This document shows, one piece after another, positions 26,480 through 34,504 of a stretch of 64,000 nucleotides of DNA. The notes under the pieces were generated by a model, which had not been told where the DNA came from, did no database searches, and was given only the letters and a program-made list of their open reading frames with translations. Source of the DNA: Bryobacterales bacterium (GTDB taxonomy: Bacteria > Acidobacteriota > Terriglobia > Bryobacterales > Bryobacteraceae); assembly GCA_003162425.1 (NCBI GenBank), contig PMOK01000091.1:28670-92669 (forward strand). Direction: 5' to 3'. Position 1 is the first letter of the stretch. Every line of letters starts with the position of its first letter. The translations under genes were made by a program, and so were the position numbers.

Positions 26480-26556
26480 GCGCCCGTAGCTCAGTTGGAT
26501 AGAGCGTCTGGCTACGAACCAGAAGGTCGCATGTTCGAGTCATGCCGGGCGCACCA
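26480..26556 (+). tRNA. tRNA-Arg (anticodon ACG)
   Basis: A 77-nucleotide cloverleaf. The acceptor stem GCGCCCG pairs fully with CGGGCGC, followed by the discriminator A and an encoded CCA. The D-arm contains AGCTCAGTTGGATAGAGC. The anticodon stem is TCTGG/CCAGA with loop CTACGAA, anticodon ACG at 26514-26516. The T-arm holds GTTCGAGTC. ACG becomes ICG by deamination and reads the CGU/CGC/CGA arginine codons. Damaged and intact toxin-antitoxin genes follow downstream, a typical place for acquired DNA. Confidence 0.97.
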
Positions 26557-26730
26557 TAAAATCAATTCGGTTCAGATCTTTGGCGCGGAAACGCGTACGC
26601 TGGACACGCCCGTTGCGCGGTAGTTCAGAAGTATGCCATATCGATCGCCGTGCGAATTCTCAAGCGGGCTGAGATTCAGACCGGCCCGACAGCGGTTAAG
26701 CGGCCTAGCTCCGCTTGGTTGAACGGATTC

Positions 26731-27123
26731 TCAGACCGTTGTTGGAGCCGTGAGGATTTGCAGATTCTCGACGGCTGCGAAATCACTCGCATTGTGCGTC
26801 GCCAGAGGAACATTCAACTGCATGGCCGCCGCCGCAATCCAGGCATCCGCGAACATAACCGGCCGGCCCTTCTTCTCGCAGGCGCTCTTGATCGTGCCCA
26901 TAATCGGGCGGTCTCAGCGTCCGGCAGTAGAGGTGTAAGGCGAGTAAGAAAACGGCGCAATCAGATCGCGTCGGCCAGCACCCCAGTTCTTCACCTCCAT
27001 GCCGTACTCGATCTCCGCGAGCGTGATTAGCGAAACCGCCAAAGGCCTTCCGGCGAGGAGTGCTTGATAGGCCGGAGCAAGCGAGTGGGTCTTGAACAGG
27101 AACGAAACGACATCAGTGTCCAC
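26731..27123 (-). pseudogene. Broken PIN-domain (VapC/FitB-like) toxin gene
   Basis: The first frame gives VDTDVVSFLFKTHSLAPAYQ and SLITLAEIEYGMEVKNWGAG, a classic PIN start, but then hits TGA after about 69 codons. The next frame continues the family sequence over a short span (RFLTRLTPLLPDAETARLW). The original frame then resumes with TIKSACEKKGRPVMFADAWI, AAAAMQLNVPLATHN and a stop at 26731. So one added and one lost base, about 70 bases apart, break an otherwise complete 130-codon toxin. The small partner gene lies just upstream. A sequencing error cannot be excluded but would have to happen twice. Confidence 0.8.
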
Positions 27124-27147
27124 AACCGCGGGGCGTTGTGGCGTCCA

Positions 27148-27297
27148 TCAGAGGTCGGTTGGCCGCGAGCTCTCCTTTCGAAGCGCCCAGATCAACGCGA
27201 CGAATTCTTCCGCGCCTTCAGGGTCATACTCGGTGTCCCTCTTCAGGTCATCGAGAGTGACGGGCGGCTTGAGAACCACGCCGGCCGGAAGTCGCAC
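27148..27297 (-). CDS. 49-residue putative antitoxin upstream of the broken PIN gene
   Basis: An open frame from GTG 27297 with a CGGAGCGA ribosome site. The product is VRLPAGVVLKPPVTLDDLKR, then DTEYDPEGAEEFVALIWALR and KESSRPTDL. It is acidic in the middle with a C-terminal helix, as in small PIN antitoxins. The stop is 24 bases before the GTG that opens the PIN gene. I do not recognise the family; the antitoxin role rests on position and size. It appears intact although the toxin is broken, which is the expected order of decay. Confidence 0.55.
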   Translation of the reverse strand: MRLPAGVVLKPPVTLDDLKRDTEYDPEGAEEFVALIWALRKESSRPTDL

Positions 27298-27345
27298 CTG
27301 ATTCGCTCCGGTTTCCGTTTTGTCGGCCCGCTACGCAATTCTGCG

Positions 27346-27372
27346 CTTGCGATACGCAAGATTACGTATAAT
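27346..27372 (+). promoter_or_regulatory. Promoter and palindromic operator of the xre-res pair
   Basis: A perfect dyad CTTGCG-ATA-CGCAAG (27346-27360) lies just upstream of a consensus -10 box TATAAT (27367-27372), 16 bases before the Xre start. A further half site TACGCAA lies at 27333-27339. The position over the -35 region fits autorepression by the antitoxin's helix-turn-helix. Confidence 0.6.
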
Positions 27373-27387
27373 GAATTAGAGGACATT

Positions 27388-28098
27388 ATGGCAAGCATTG
27401 TGGTGTGTGCTGAACCCGGGTGTTGGCGGCAGGCAGGCCGTTTTGCGGAGAAAGCGCTCGGCGATGCTGAACTGAAAAGTTTTGAGGCCTTGCGGCGGAG
27501 AGCGCCGGTTCAACCCATACTCGTATTCTTAACCAACACGGACTACCATCGTCTTCGCTCGCTTCTACGGACACTGAAACCGGCCAGTCCCGACGTGGTG
27601 ATCTATTATGCGAATCGCCTTGCGCCTGAGGAAGCCGCGCAGCTCGGTAAACTCGTCGGTGAGACGCGTCCCAATCACACAAGCGTCGTGTTTGAGGCGA
27701 AAGCCGCGGCGGCCTCGGTGCTGGGCCATTCGCGGTCTTCCGGTCCAGGAAATGGCCGCGCGCCTTCTCCTAATGGGACCCAGGCAAATCGCACCCGGCG
27801 GCTGCGTGAACACTTCCGACTGACCCAAACGGAGCTGGCTAACACCCTCGGTATCAGCCTGAGGACCGTGCAAAACTGGGAGCGGGCCAGTGTGGCAGCG
27901 AGACCACGTCAACTCCGGGATCTTGAGGAGCTTTGGTCCATTCTCAAGGAGTCGATTAAAGGCCCGGACATTCCGGCTTGGCTGCGATCGGAAAGCGATG
28001 CCTTTGCGGGACAGCGTCCGATCGAACTTCTGAAAGAAGGGAAAGCGCGCGACATCATCGTCGAATTTCGGCGCCTTCAGGCTGGAGAACCGGTTTGA
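27388..28098 (+). CDS. Xre/MbcA/ParS-type antitoxin with an extra N-terminal domain
   Basis: A protein of 236 residues from ATG 27388 (AGAGGAC site). Residues about 130-185 form a helix-turn-helix (REHFRLTQTELANTLGISLR, then TVQNWERA). The C-terminal part has the toxin-binding element of this antitoxin class (WLRSESDAFAGQRPIELLKE, then GKARDIIVEFRRLQAGEPV). The first 115 residues are not part of the usual antitoxin: ASIVVCAEPGCWRQAGRFAE and PVQPILVFLTNTDYHRLRSL look like an alpha/beta domain of unknown kind. It overlaps the RES gene by 4 bases. Antitoxin plus autorepressor is the likely role; the extra domain may sense something. Confidence 0.82.
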   Translation: MASIVVCAEPGCWRQAGRFAEKALGDAELKSFEALRRRAPVQPILVFLTNTDYHRLRSLLRTLKPASPDVVIYYANRLAPEEAAQLGKLVGETRPNHTSVVFEAKAAAASVLGHSRSSGPGNGRAPSPNGTQANRTRRLREHFRLTQTELANTLGISLRTVQNWERASVAARPRQLRDLEELWSILKESIKGPDIPAWLRSESDAFAGQRPIELLKEGKARDIIVEFRRLQAGEPV

Positions 28099-28583
28099 GG
28101 CTACTAGGAAGTGCTGCGCGAAAGCAGCGCACGGAGTTGATCGCGCGTGCCATTCCGCTCCACGGCGATTTCTTCCGGTCGGTAGCATTCCGGTATTTTC
28201 ATCCCGACGTTCTCATCAGTGGCGAAGGGACTCGGTTGAACGGCGGTCGAAGCCAGATCGCTGTCGGGGAGTATCCACGGACGACGTACGTCCTCCCGGT
28301 GGCAACGACTCGAAATCTTCATTTGGCCGCGAGGCTTCCATCGGAACTCGCAAAAGTCGTGCGGCTCTGTCTACGTATGCGCGGACATTCTGCTTCCCAG
28401 GAGTTGGCTGCCATCTGGATTTCGGAGGATATCGACAGTGTCGTTTTTCCGTCTGCGACAGGCGCCGGCCGAAACGTTGCAGTGTATCTGGCGAACGCTG
28501 CATCTGGTAGTGTCGTCGTTCGCAATCGTGACGTAGTTTTGGCGGCCCTGCGCCGACCACGTGCGGGGAAACGTGGCCGATAG
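28095..28583 (+). CDS. RES-domain toxin, probably missing its central active-site block
   Basis: RES toxins of known pairs degrade NAD+. TTG 28095 overlaps the antitoxin stop (TTGA) behind a GGAGAAC site; no better start exists. The N-terminal element FFRSVAFRYFHPDVLISGEG and TRLNGGR is present, as is the C-terminal IWISEDIDSVVFPSATGAG, RNVAVYLANA. Between them the frame goes straight from GGR to SQIAVGEYPRTTYVLPVATT. In the relatives I recall, about 30 residues lie there, carrying the conserved Tyr and Glu. Loss of this block would make the toxin inactive. The deletion is an inference from memory of the family, not from an alignment. Confidence 0.72.
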   Translation: MRLLGSAARKQRTELIARAIPLHGDFFRSVAFRYFHPDVLISGEGTRLNGGRSQIAVGEYPRTTYVLPVATTRNLHLAARLPSELAKVVRLCLRMRGHSASQELAAIWISEDIDSVVFPSATGAGRNVAVYLANAASGSVVVRNRDVVLAALRRPRAGKRGR

Positions 28584-28713
28584 CGGTTCGTTTCTGACTC
28601 GGCGGAGTTGCGCCACGGCGGCGACTGTCGCCGCTCGTATTCCTTTCTCAGCGCCCGTTGGCGTGGGACTGCCATTCCGGAATACGATGGAGTATTCCCT
28701 GGAGCCGCCACGC

Positions 28714-29961
28714 ATGTTCGTCAAGAGCACGGTGATAGCTTGCCTCGCTCACCTGCTTTGTGGCGGCCTGCTTTTCGCGCAGGCTCCCGCCTCCGTTGCG
28801 GATCTGGAAGCTCTGGCCCGCCAACGCCTGGACGCGCGCGACGCGGGCGGAGCTCTTGCGGCGTACCAAAAGCTGGCGGAGCTGGTTCCGAAGTCCGCCG
28901 TTTATCAGGACCAGGTCGGCTTTCTGCTAGCAGCCACCAACCGGTCCGCGGAAGCCATTCCACATTTCCAGCACGCCACGGAACTGGATCCGAAAATGGC
29001 GCAGGCCTGGTATCACCTGGGCGCAGCCCTATTCTTGGCGCAGAAAGCCGATCCCGCCACAAGCGCCCTGCAGAAGGCCGTGGCGCTTGACCCCGCGAAT
29101 GGCGAGTATCGCTTCCGCCTGGGTAGCGTCTACAACGAAACCGGGCATTTCGCGGAAGCAACCCGCGAACTGGCGCGGGCTTCGCGGCAACTGCCGTCGA
29201 ACGCGAAGGTTTGGGAAACGCTGGCAATCGCCTACGAGCGGCAACACCTCTTCAAGCAGGCGCGCGACGCGTACCGGCAGGCGGTCCAGCTCGATCCGAA
29301 GAACGTCTCAGTTCGAAACGGCTTTGCAAACGCGCTGGTGCGGTCGGGCGATCCGGCTGGAGGACTCCGGGAATTTCGACGGATTCTCGAGAGCGATCCG
29401 AACAATGTGCGCGTGCAAGTGAATATCGGTTACGCATACATCGCTGCCGGGGACAATCAGGCCGCGATCAAACAGCTTTCGGCGGTGATTCGAAATCATC
29501 CCGATGACGCCGGCGCGCATTATGACTTGGGGATTGCCTACAAAGCGCTCGACGATTTGCCTCACGCTCGCACCGAACTGGAGCAAGCCGTGCATCTGGA
29601 GCCGTCGCTAGCCGAGGCGCATTTCAGCCTGGCCATGACGTACATCGACGCTGGCATGCCGAATCAGGCCGTCGAACAATTGCGCGCGGCAGTGGCGCAG
29701 CGTCCCACATACAACGAAGCCTGGTATATTCTCGGCACCACACTGAAGCAGCAGGGCGATGTGGATGGCGCCATCGAAGCTCTCAGGCGCTCGGTCGCGC
29801 TGGACGATCTGAACGCGCCCGCTTGGAACAATCTGGGGCTGCTTCTGCGGCGGAAGGGCGACACTGCCGGAGCGGAGGAGGCTTTCCGGAAAGCGGCCGC
29901 AATCCGAAAATCAGAAGAGGAGGAGAAAGAAAAGAAGTTGCAGCAGGGAGTGAAGAAGTAG
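28714..29961 (+). CDS. Secreted TPR-repeat protein
   Basis: A protein of about 415 residues from ATG 28714, chosen for its signal peptide (MFVKSTVIACLAHLLCGGLL, then FAQ); an ATG at 28687 would add nine residues. About eleven TPRs fill the rest (LEALARQRLDARDAGGALAA, AIPHFQHATELDPKMAQAW, ARDAYRQAVQLDPKNVSVRN, AIEALRRSVALDDLNAPAWN). The C-terminus is Glu/Lys-rich (RKSEEEEKEKKLQQGVKK). A periplasmic assembly platform is likely. It converges on the minus-strand cluster with CRTAC1 and multihaem genes, which contains another TPR protein. Confidence 0.85.
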   Translation: MFVKSTVIACLAHLLCGGLLFAQAPASVADLEALARQRLDARDAGGALAAYQKLAELVPKSAVYQDQVGFLLAATNRSAEAIPHFQHATELDPKMAQAWYHLGAALFLAQKADPATSALQKAVALDPANGEYRFRLGSVYNETGHFAEATRELARASRQLPSNAKVWETLAIAYERQHLFKQARDAYRQAVQLDPKNVSVRNGFANALVRSGDPAGGLREFRRILESDPNNVRVQVNIGYAYIAAGDNQAAIKQLSAVIRNHPDDAGAHYDLGIAYKALDDLPHARTELEQAVHLEPSLAEAHFSLAMTYIDAGMPNQAVEQLRAAVAQRPTYNEAWYILGTTLKQQGDVDGAIEALRRSVALDDLNAPAWNNLGLLLRRKGDTAGAEEAFRKAAAIRKSEEEEKEKKLQQGVKK

Positions 29962-29964
29962 GTT

Positions 29965-30408
29965 TTAGAACAAAATCCCAGCCACTTGTTCGGCTACTTT
30001 GCGTACCTTCTCACGCATGACTTTCGGCGCAGTCGATCGATCGTTGGTGCTAATTCGCACCAAGAAGGCTTGGTCGCGCACTCTTCCTACTACCTGTTCG
30101 GCCAACCATCCTTGTTTGCCTTCGTAAGTGCAGGCCAGCGCTTCGTTGCCGACGGCTTTTAGTGGTTCAGCGCCTGAACCACACTGCGCGTGCGGTGCGC
30201 TGGTCGAAGCAACCTCGATCCGCAGCGTCATTTCGTGACCGCCATCCTGCCTGACAAATTCGCAGCTCCCAGGAGTCAGCGTCATATGGACCGCGCCGCC
30301 CAGGAACCCTGACGCGGTCGCGACATTCAACCAGGGACAGCGTTCTTCCCCCGTCGCCATCCCGGCCATGCATAATGCGATCCCGAAGATTAGCCCAACG
30401 CACCTCAC
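29965..30408 (-). CDS. Small secreted protein, unknown function
   Basis: A protein of 147 residues with a signal peptide (MRCVGLIFGIALCMAGMATG). Four cysteines in the mature part (RCPWLNVA, GSCEFVRQ, AQCGSGAE, ALACTYEG) could form two disulfides. The remainder is mixed alpha/beta with a final helix (MREKVRKVAEQVAGILF). Its start overlaps the CRTAC1 gene's stop by 4 bases, so it belongs to the same operon. I do not recognise a family. Confidence 0.75.
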   Translation of the reverse strand: MRCVGLIFGIALCMAGMATGEERCPWLNVATASGFLGGAVHMTLTPGSCEFVRQDGGHEMTLRIEVASTSAPHAQCGSGAEPLKAVGNEALACTYEGKQGWLAEQVVGRVRDQAFLVRISTNDRSTAPKVMREKVRKVAEQVAGILF

Positions 30409-32252
30409 GATTGGCTCTTCCGAGCGGCCTGCAGCGATTCTGCCTTTAAGATCTTGCCACCTTCCTGGATGACGTAGAGCTTATTCACTTCCAGATCCTT
30501 CAATTCATCCACCTGCCCGCTCAGCCATCGAATCTCGATCTTGTCCACTTTCGTGGCTTGATCCAGGCCGAAGTGCATGCGCAGATCGTTCTGGGAAAAA
30601 TAGCTTCCGCCGCTGCGCAATTCGTCCATTTGCGCCAGCGCTTTTTCTGCGCCCGGCTTGGTCTTGGCAGTCACGATGACGCGGGTGCCAATACCGGTGC
30701 GGTTCGATTTCACGCCCTGGAGTTTAATCTTGATCCAATTCCGGTTCAGAGTGGAATCACAGCGTAAGAGCTGTGGAATCGCGTTAACACAATTTACCGC
30801 GACGTCTAAATCGCCATCGTTATCGTAGTCGCCGAAAGCGCACCCGCGCGCCGGCGCGTTCTCCAGAATGCCGGGACCGCCTTTATCAGTTACGTCTTCA
30901 AAACGCCCATTCTGTAAGTTGCGGTAAAGATATTTGTGCTCCGCATACTTCAAATCCGCGTTGGACTTATCCACTTCCGGATAGACGTGACCGTTCGACA
31001 TCAGTATGTCGAGCCATCCGTCATTGTCCATATCGAAAAAGCCCACGCCCCAACCTAAGAGGCGCGTATTTACTCCGAGACCGCTCGGATAGGTGCGATC
31101 TTCGAACGTGGCGTCGCCCAGGTTGGTGTACAGCGAATCCGTGTCGCCGGCAAAGTTGGTTTTAACCACATCTAGATTACCGTCGCGGTTGTAGTCGCCG
31201 ATGGAGACACCCATGCCGGCTTGTGGCTTGCCCTCGGGCGAGAGTGCGGCTCCCGATTCGATGGCGATGTCCTTGAAAGTTCCGTCTTTTTGATTCTGAT
31301 AAAGCGTAGCGGTGCTGGAGTCGTTGGCGACGTAGATATCCGGCCATCCGTCGTTATCCAGGTCGGACGCGGCGACGCTCAAGCCATAGGTGCCCGGCGT
31401 GTTCCAGATGCCGGCCTTCTCGCTGACGTCGGTGAATGTCCCCTTGCCGTTGTTGTGGTACAGGATATTCTTGCCGCCGCGCAATCCGGGAGGTCCGCAG
31501 GCCACTAACATTCCCTTGTAAGTGCAAGGACCGGCTTCTGGCGGTGGAGCGGTTTTCAGATCGAAATCGACATAGTTGGCGACGAACAGATCCACGTTCC
31601 CATCTTTGTCGTAATCCACAAACGTGCAGCCGGTGTTCCAGCGGATCTTCTCCCCGGGCTGGATTAAGCCCGCCTCCTTGGTAACGTCGGTGAAAGTTCC
31701 GTCGCCGTGATTGCGGTAAAGCGCGTTCTGCCCGTAGTAAGTCACGAACAGATCGTCATAGCCGTCGTTGTCATAGTCGCCGACGCAGCAGGCTTGTCCC
31801 CAACCGGTTTTATGCTCCAGGCCAGAACCTTTTGTTACATCGGTGAAAGTGCCGTCCCGGTTGTTCTTGAAGAGATGGCAGCGCGGCTCCTGCCCGGTGG
31901 GAAACCCTTCGAGACGCCAGCCATTTACCAAAAACACATCCAACCAGCCATCCTGGTCGTAATCGTAAAACGCTAATCCGCAACCGGTGGTTTCGAGAAG
32001 ATACTTGTTCTTCCCTTCCCCGCCGTAAATGGTCTTGACAGCCAAGCCGGATTCCTTTACAACGTCCACAAAGCTGAGCCCCAGCGGTGTACCTTCAATC
32101 GGTGACTTAGGACCGGGAGCAGCTGGCTTAGGCTTGGCGTCATAACTGCGTTCGGTAGGACCGATAGGTTTCTGACCGAGCGCCAGTAAGTCGGAAAAGG
32201 GAAGCACCAAAGCAGTGCGGCTTAGTGAACGAACAAATTGCCGGCGAATCAC
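30405..32252 (-). CDS. CRTAC1 family protein: FG-GAP/VCBS repeats with ASPIC/UnbV tail
   Basis: A protein of 615 residues. The N-terminus (MIRRQFVRSLSRTALVLPFS) looks like a Tat or Sec export signal. Six or seven FG-GAP/VCBS units follow, each with a calcium-type DxDxDG loop (FYDYDQDGWLDVFLVNGW, VGDYDNDGYDDLFVTYYG, IGDYNRDGNLDVVKTNFA, FGDYDNDGDLDVAVNCVN), predicted to form a beta-propeller. The C-terminal ASPIC/UnbV domain spans about residues 510-600 (NRNWIKIKLQGVKSNRTGIG, IEIRWLSGQVDELKDLEVNK). It is coupled by 4-base overlaps to a multihaem-TPR gene upstream and a small secreted protein downstream. Role unknown; such pairs recur in acidobacteria. Confidence 0.9.
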   Translation of the reverse strand: MIRRQFVRSLSRTALVLPFSDLLALGQKPIGPTERSYDAKPKPAAPGPKSPIEGTPLGLSFVDVVKESGLAVKTIYGGEGKNKYLLETTGCGLAFYDYDQDGWLDVFLVNGWRLEGFPTGQEPRCHLFKNNRDGTFTDVTKGSGLEHKTGWGQACCVGDYDNDGYDDLFVTYYGQNALYRNHGDGTFTDVTKEAGLIQPGEKIRWNTGCTFVDYDKDGNVDLFVANYVDFDLKTAPPPEAGPCTYKGMLVACGPPGLRGGKNILYHNNGKGTFTDVSEKAGIWNTPGTYGLSVAASDLDNDGWPDIYVANDSSTATLYQNQKDGTFKDIAIESGAALSPEGKPQAGMGVSIGDYNRDGNLDVVKTNFAGDTDSLYTNLGDATFEDRTYPSGLGVNTRLLGWGVGFFDMDNDGWLDILMSNGHVYPEVDKSNADLKYAEHKYLYRNLQNGRFEDVTDKGGPGILENAPARGCAFGDYDNDGDLDVAVNCVNAIPQLLRCDSTLNRNWIKIKLQGVKSNRTGIGTRVIVTAKTKPGAEKALAQMDELRSGGSYFSQNDLRMHFGLDQATKVDKIEIRWLSGQVDELKDLEVNKLYVIQEGGKILKAESLQAARKSQS

Positions 32253-34453
32253 TTACCCTGGCCTCCGCCGCCTGTGGCTGTCACTGGATGCGGTAAATCC
32301 GTGTGCATGTGCCAGGGCACGCTTTCATTCGAAATCTCCGGATGCTGCCGCAGAAACTCCAGAGAGTAAGTGGGAGCGCCGGGATCTACTTGTTTGGTAG
32401 CAAACATCGCAGCCTGTTCGGCAGCCTTTTCCTTCATCCCCATGCGCCGGTACAACACGGCCAAATTGTAATGCGCAGCAAGATCGTCGGGATCGATGGC
32501 CTGCAACGCTTCAAACTGCTGCCGCGCCTCTTCATAGCTGTGACGCTGATAATAAGCGATCCCTAGTTCGCGCCGTGGATCGCGTGCTTGCGGATACTGT
32601 TCCACCACCCTTTGGAGGTCGGCCAGCTCTTCATCGAAGTGCCCTTCGCGCCTTTCCACTAGCGCCAGGTAGTAAAGCGCACGCCCGTTGTTGGGGCTCA
32701 CCTCCAGAGCCTTCTCCAGGCTGGCACGCGCCGAAGAGTACTTCTCCCATTCGATGTAAGTCAGCGCGATGTTTGTGTAGCCATCCGCGTAATCGGGACG
32801 CAACTTCGGAACCTGCTCGAAAGCTTGCATGGCATCGGCGTATTGCAATTGATCCAGGAACCCGATGCCCAGGTTATTCCAGCGCATCCAATCGGGATTG
32901 TCCTGTTTGTCGGGACTGACCGGGTTATCTCCGAGATTCAGGATGCGCGTACGGGATTGAAGCTCTACCACCGGGTACGCGGGATGATCCGTTCCAAAGA
33001 TATTATTCAAGTAACTTTGGCGTAAGTGGCGATAGTTCACGCGGGCCGTTACAGTAAGTGGACCCTTGGCGTCCGCTGGAATGTGGAATTGATAGCGCAC
33101 CAGCGCGGAACGGCCGGATTGTATGGTGTTGTCATAAGCCACGGACTGAATGGTCCAGACTTTATGATTGTCCACGAATGTTCCGTCGGTATTTACGGGC
33201 CGGTTAGTGAAGCTGTGCGCGCCCGGTTCGAGCGAGCCGTCCGGTTTTAGGAAACCGCTGTGATAAATCTCCGTACCCGCGGCATCCGAAACCTGAAACT
33301 CCACCCATGGCTCATACAAATCGCGTACTTCGGGAACCAGCGAGTGGCCGATGTTCTTGTTCTGGATCACCACCATCATTTGCACAGTGTCGTCCGGCGC
33401 CAGCTTGAAAGCCGTGGAACCGAGCGGCGCGATCATGCCTTCTTCGGAGTTTTTCTTGATCGCAAACAGGTCCACGTTCAGGTAGTTGCCAGATTTCAAA
33501 AATTCGACGGTCTTCTGCAACTGCTCATCGAAACCGTAGTAGAAAGGCACGGCCGTGTTGCCGGCCGGCCAGCGATGCGAAACTAGCGTGCCATGCTTGG
33601 CGCCGTCATCTTTCAGCTTTATCGGCGACCGTTGCATGTGGCAATCCTGGCAGGTGGTGAAACTGGTGGTGTAAAACGTGAGCGGATTGCGGTTCGAAAA
33701 TTTCGAGTTCTGCCATTCGTCGTACACAGTGAACGCCTTGATGAACTTATAGTCATTCAATGGATTCGGCAGATTCGCCTTGTGACAGGCAGCGCAAAAC
33801 TCCGGTGTCCGGTAGAAGGATTGCATCACCGCGCGGGAGTGACGGTCGGGATGCTGGCGGATCTCTTCATCCGGCACTATACCCGGAATCCGCTTGCCGT
33901 CCTCATCCACCAGCACTGAAGGAATGCCGAAAACGAACCCACCATTCCCGTTGGTGGATTGCAGCTTTTGAATGGAATGGCACGTGGTGCAGGTGAGACC
34001 GTCCTCGTCAAAACCGCGATCCACCTGAGAGTCTTGGGTCAGCCCTCCCGCGAGCACGGCGACTGGATTGTGGCAGCTATCGCAGTGACGCGTAAATTCG
34101 ATGCCTTTGGTTCGGAGCAGAATATTTACGCTGGTGCGATAGAAAGGCGTGCGAAAGGAGTTGGAATGCAGCGCCTGACGCCACTGGCTATAGGCTTCCG
34201 CGTGACAGCGGCTGCAGTATTCCGCAGTGGGAAACGCCGTCGATGGAATGAAATCGTTGCCGTCCACCGCCGCGTTACCGGGCGTGGAAATCTTGTCTTT
34301 CCCGAAGCGGAAATTGTACGTTTCGCGTATCTTGGCGGCGTACGCCCGGCGGTCACTATCCTCATCCTGCTGTGCGCTCGCTGGCGCAAATGAAAAAACG
34401 AACCCAGCGAGAACAACCACCACCGAAAGCTTAGGCCAGGTCTTGAGCCACAC
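32249..34453 (-). CDS. Pentahaem c-type cytochrome fused to TPR repeats
   Basis: A protein of 734 residues exported by MWLKTWPKLSVVVVLAGFVF. Five CxxCH haem-binding sites lie in the first 300 residues: CSRCH, CDSCH, CTTCH, CAACH and CQDCH, in a layout like the cytochrome c554/multihaem family. A beta-sandwich part follows (FKLAPDDTVQMMVVIQNKNI, VPEVRDLYEPWVEFQVSDA). Then come about five TPRs (YADGYTNIALTYIEWEKYSS, ARASLEKALEVSPNNGRALY). GTG 34453 follows a strong AGGAGGATG site. It heads the operon with the CRTAC1 protein. Periplasmic electron transfer is likely; donor and acceptor are unknown. Confidence 0.88.
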   Translation of the reverse strand: MWLKTWPKLSVVVVLAGFVFSFAPASAQQDEDSDRRAYAAKIRETYNFRFGKDKISTPGNAAVDGNDFIPSTAFPTAEYCSRCHAEAYSQWRQALHSNSFRTPFYRTSVNILLRTKGIEFTRHCDSCHNPVAVLAGGLTQDSQVDRGFDEDGLTCTTCHSIQKLQSTNGNGGFVFGIPSVLVDEDGKRIPGIVPDEEIRQHPDRHSRAVMQSFYRTPEFCAACHKANLPNPLNDYKFIKAFTVYDEWQNSKFSNRNPLTFYTTSFTTCQDCHMQRSPIKLKDDGAKHGTLVSHRWPAGNTAVPFYYGFDEQLQKTVEFLKSGNYLNVDLFAIKKNSEEGMIAPLGSTAFKLAPDDTVQMMVVIQNKNIGHSLVPEVRDLYEPWVEFQVSDAAGTEIYHSGFLKPDGSLEPGAHSFTNRPVNTDGTFVDNHKVWTIQSVAYDNTIQSGRSALVRYQFHIPADAKGPLTVTARVNYRHLRQSYLNNIFGTDHPAYPVVELQSRTRILNLGDNPVSPDKQDNPDWMRWNNLGIGFLDQLQYADAMQAFEQVPKLRPDYADGYTNIALTYIEWEKYSSARASLEKALEVSPNNGRALYYLALVERREGHFDEELADLQRVVEQYPQARDPRRELGIAYYQRHSYEEARQQFEALQAIDPDDLAAHYNLAVLYRRMGMKEKAAEQAAMFATKQVDPGAPTYSLEFLRQHPEISNESVPWHMHTDLPHPVTATGGGGQGK

Positions 34454-34504
34454 GGCATCCTCCTGCCTGATGAATCTTTGGATAAGTATAGCAGGATGCG
34501 ATGG

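Noticed and set aside
26540..26730. tRNA-end attachment site copy (attR)
   Set aside because: I looked for a second copy of the tRNA 3' end downstream and found none by eye.
26650..27030. 126-codon plus-strand frame
   Set aside because: It is opposite the recognisable PIN pseudogene, which explains the sequence better.
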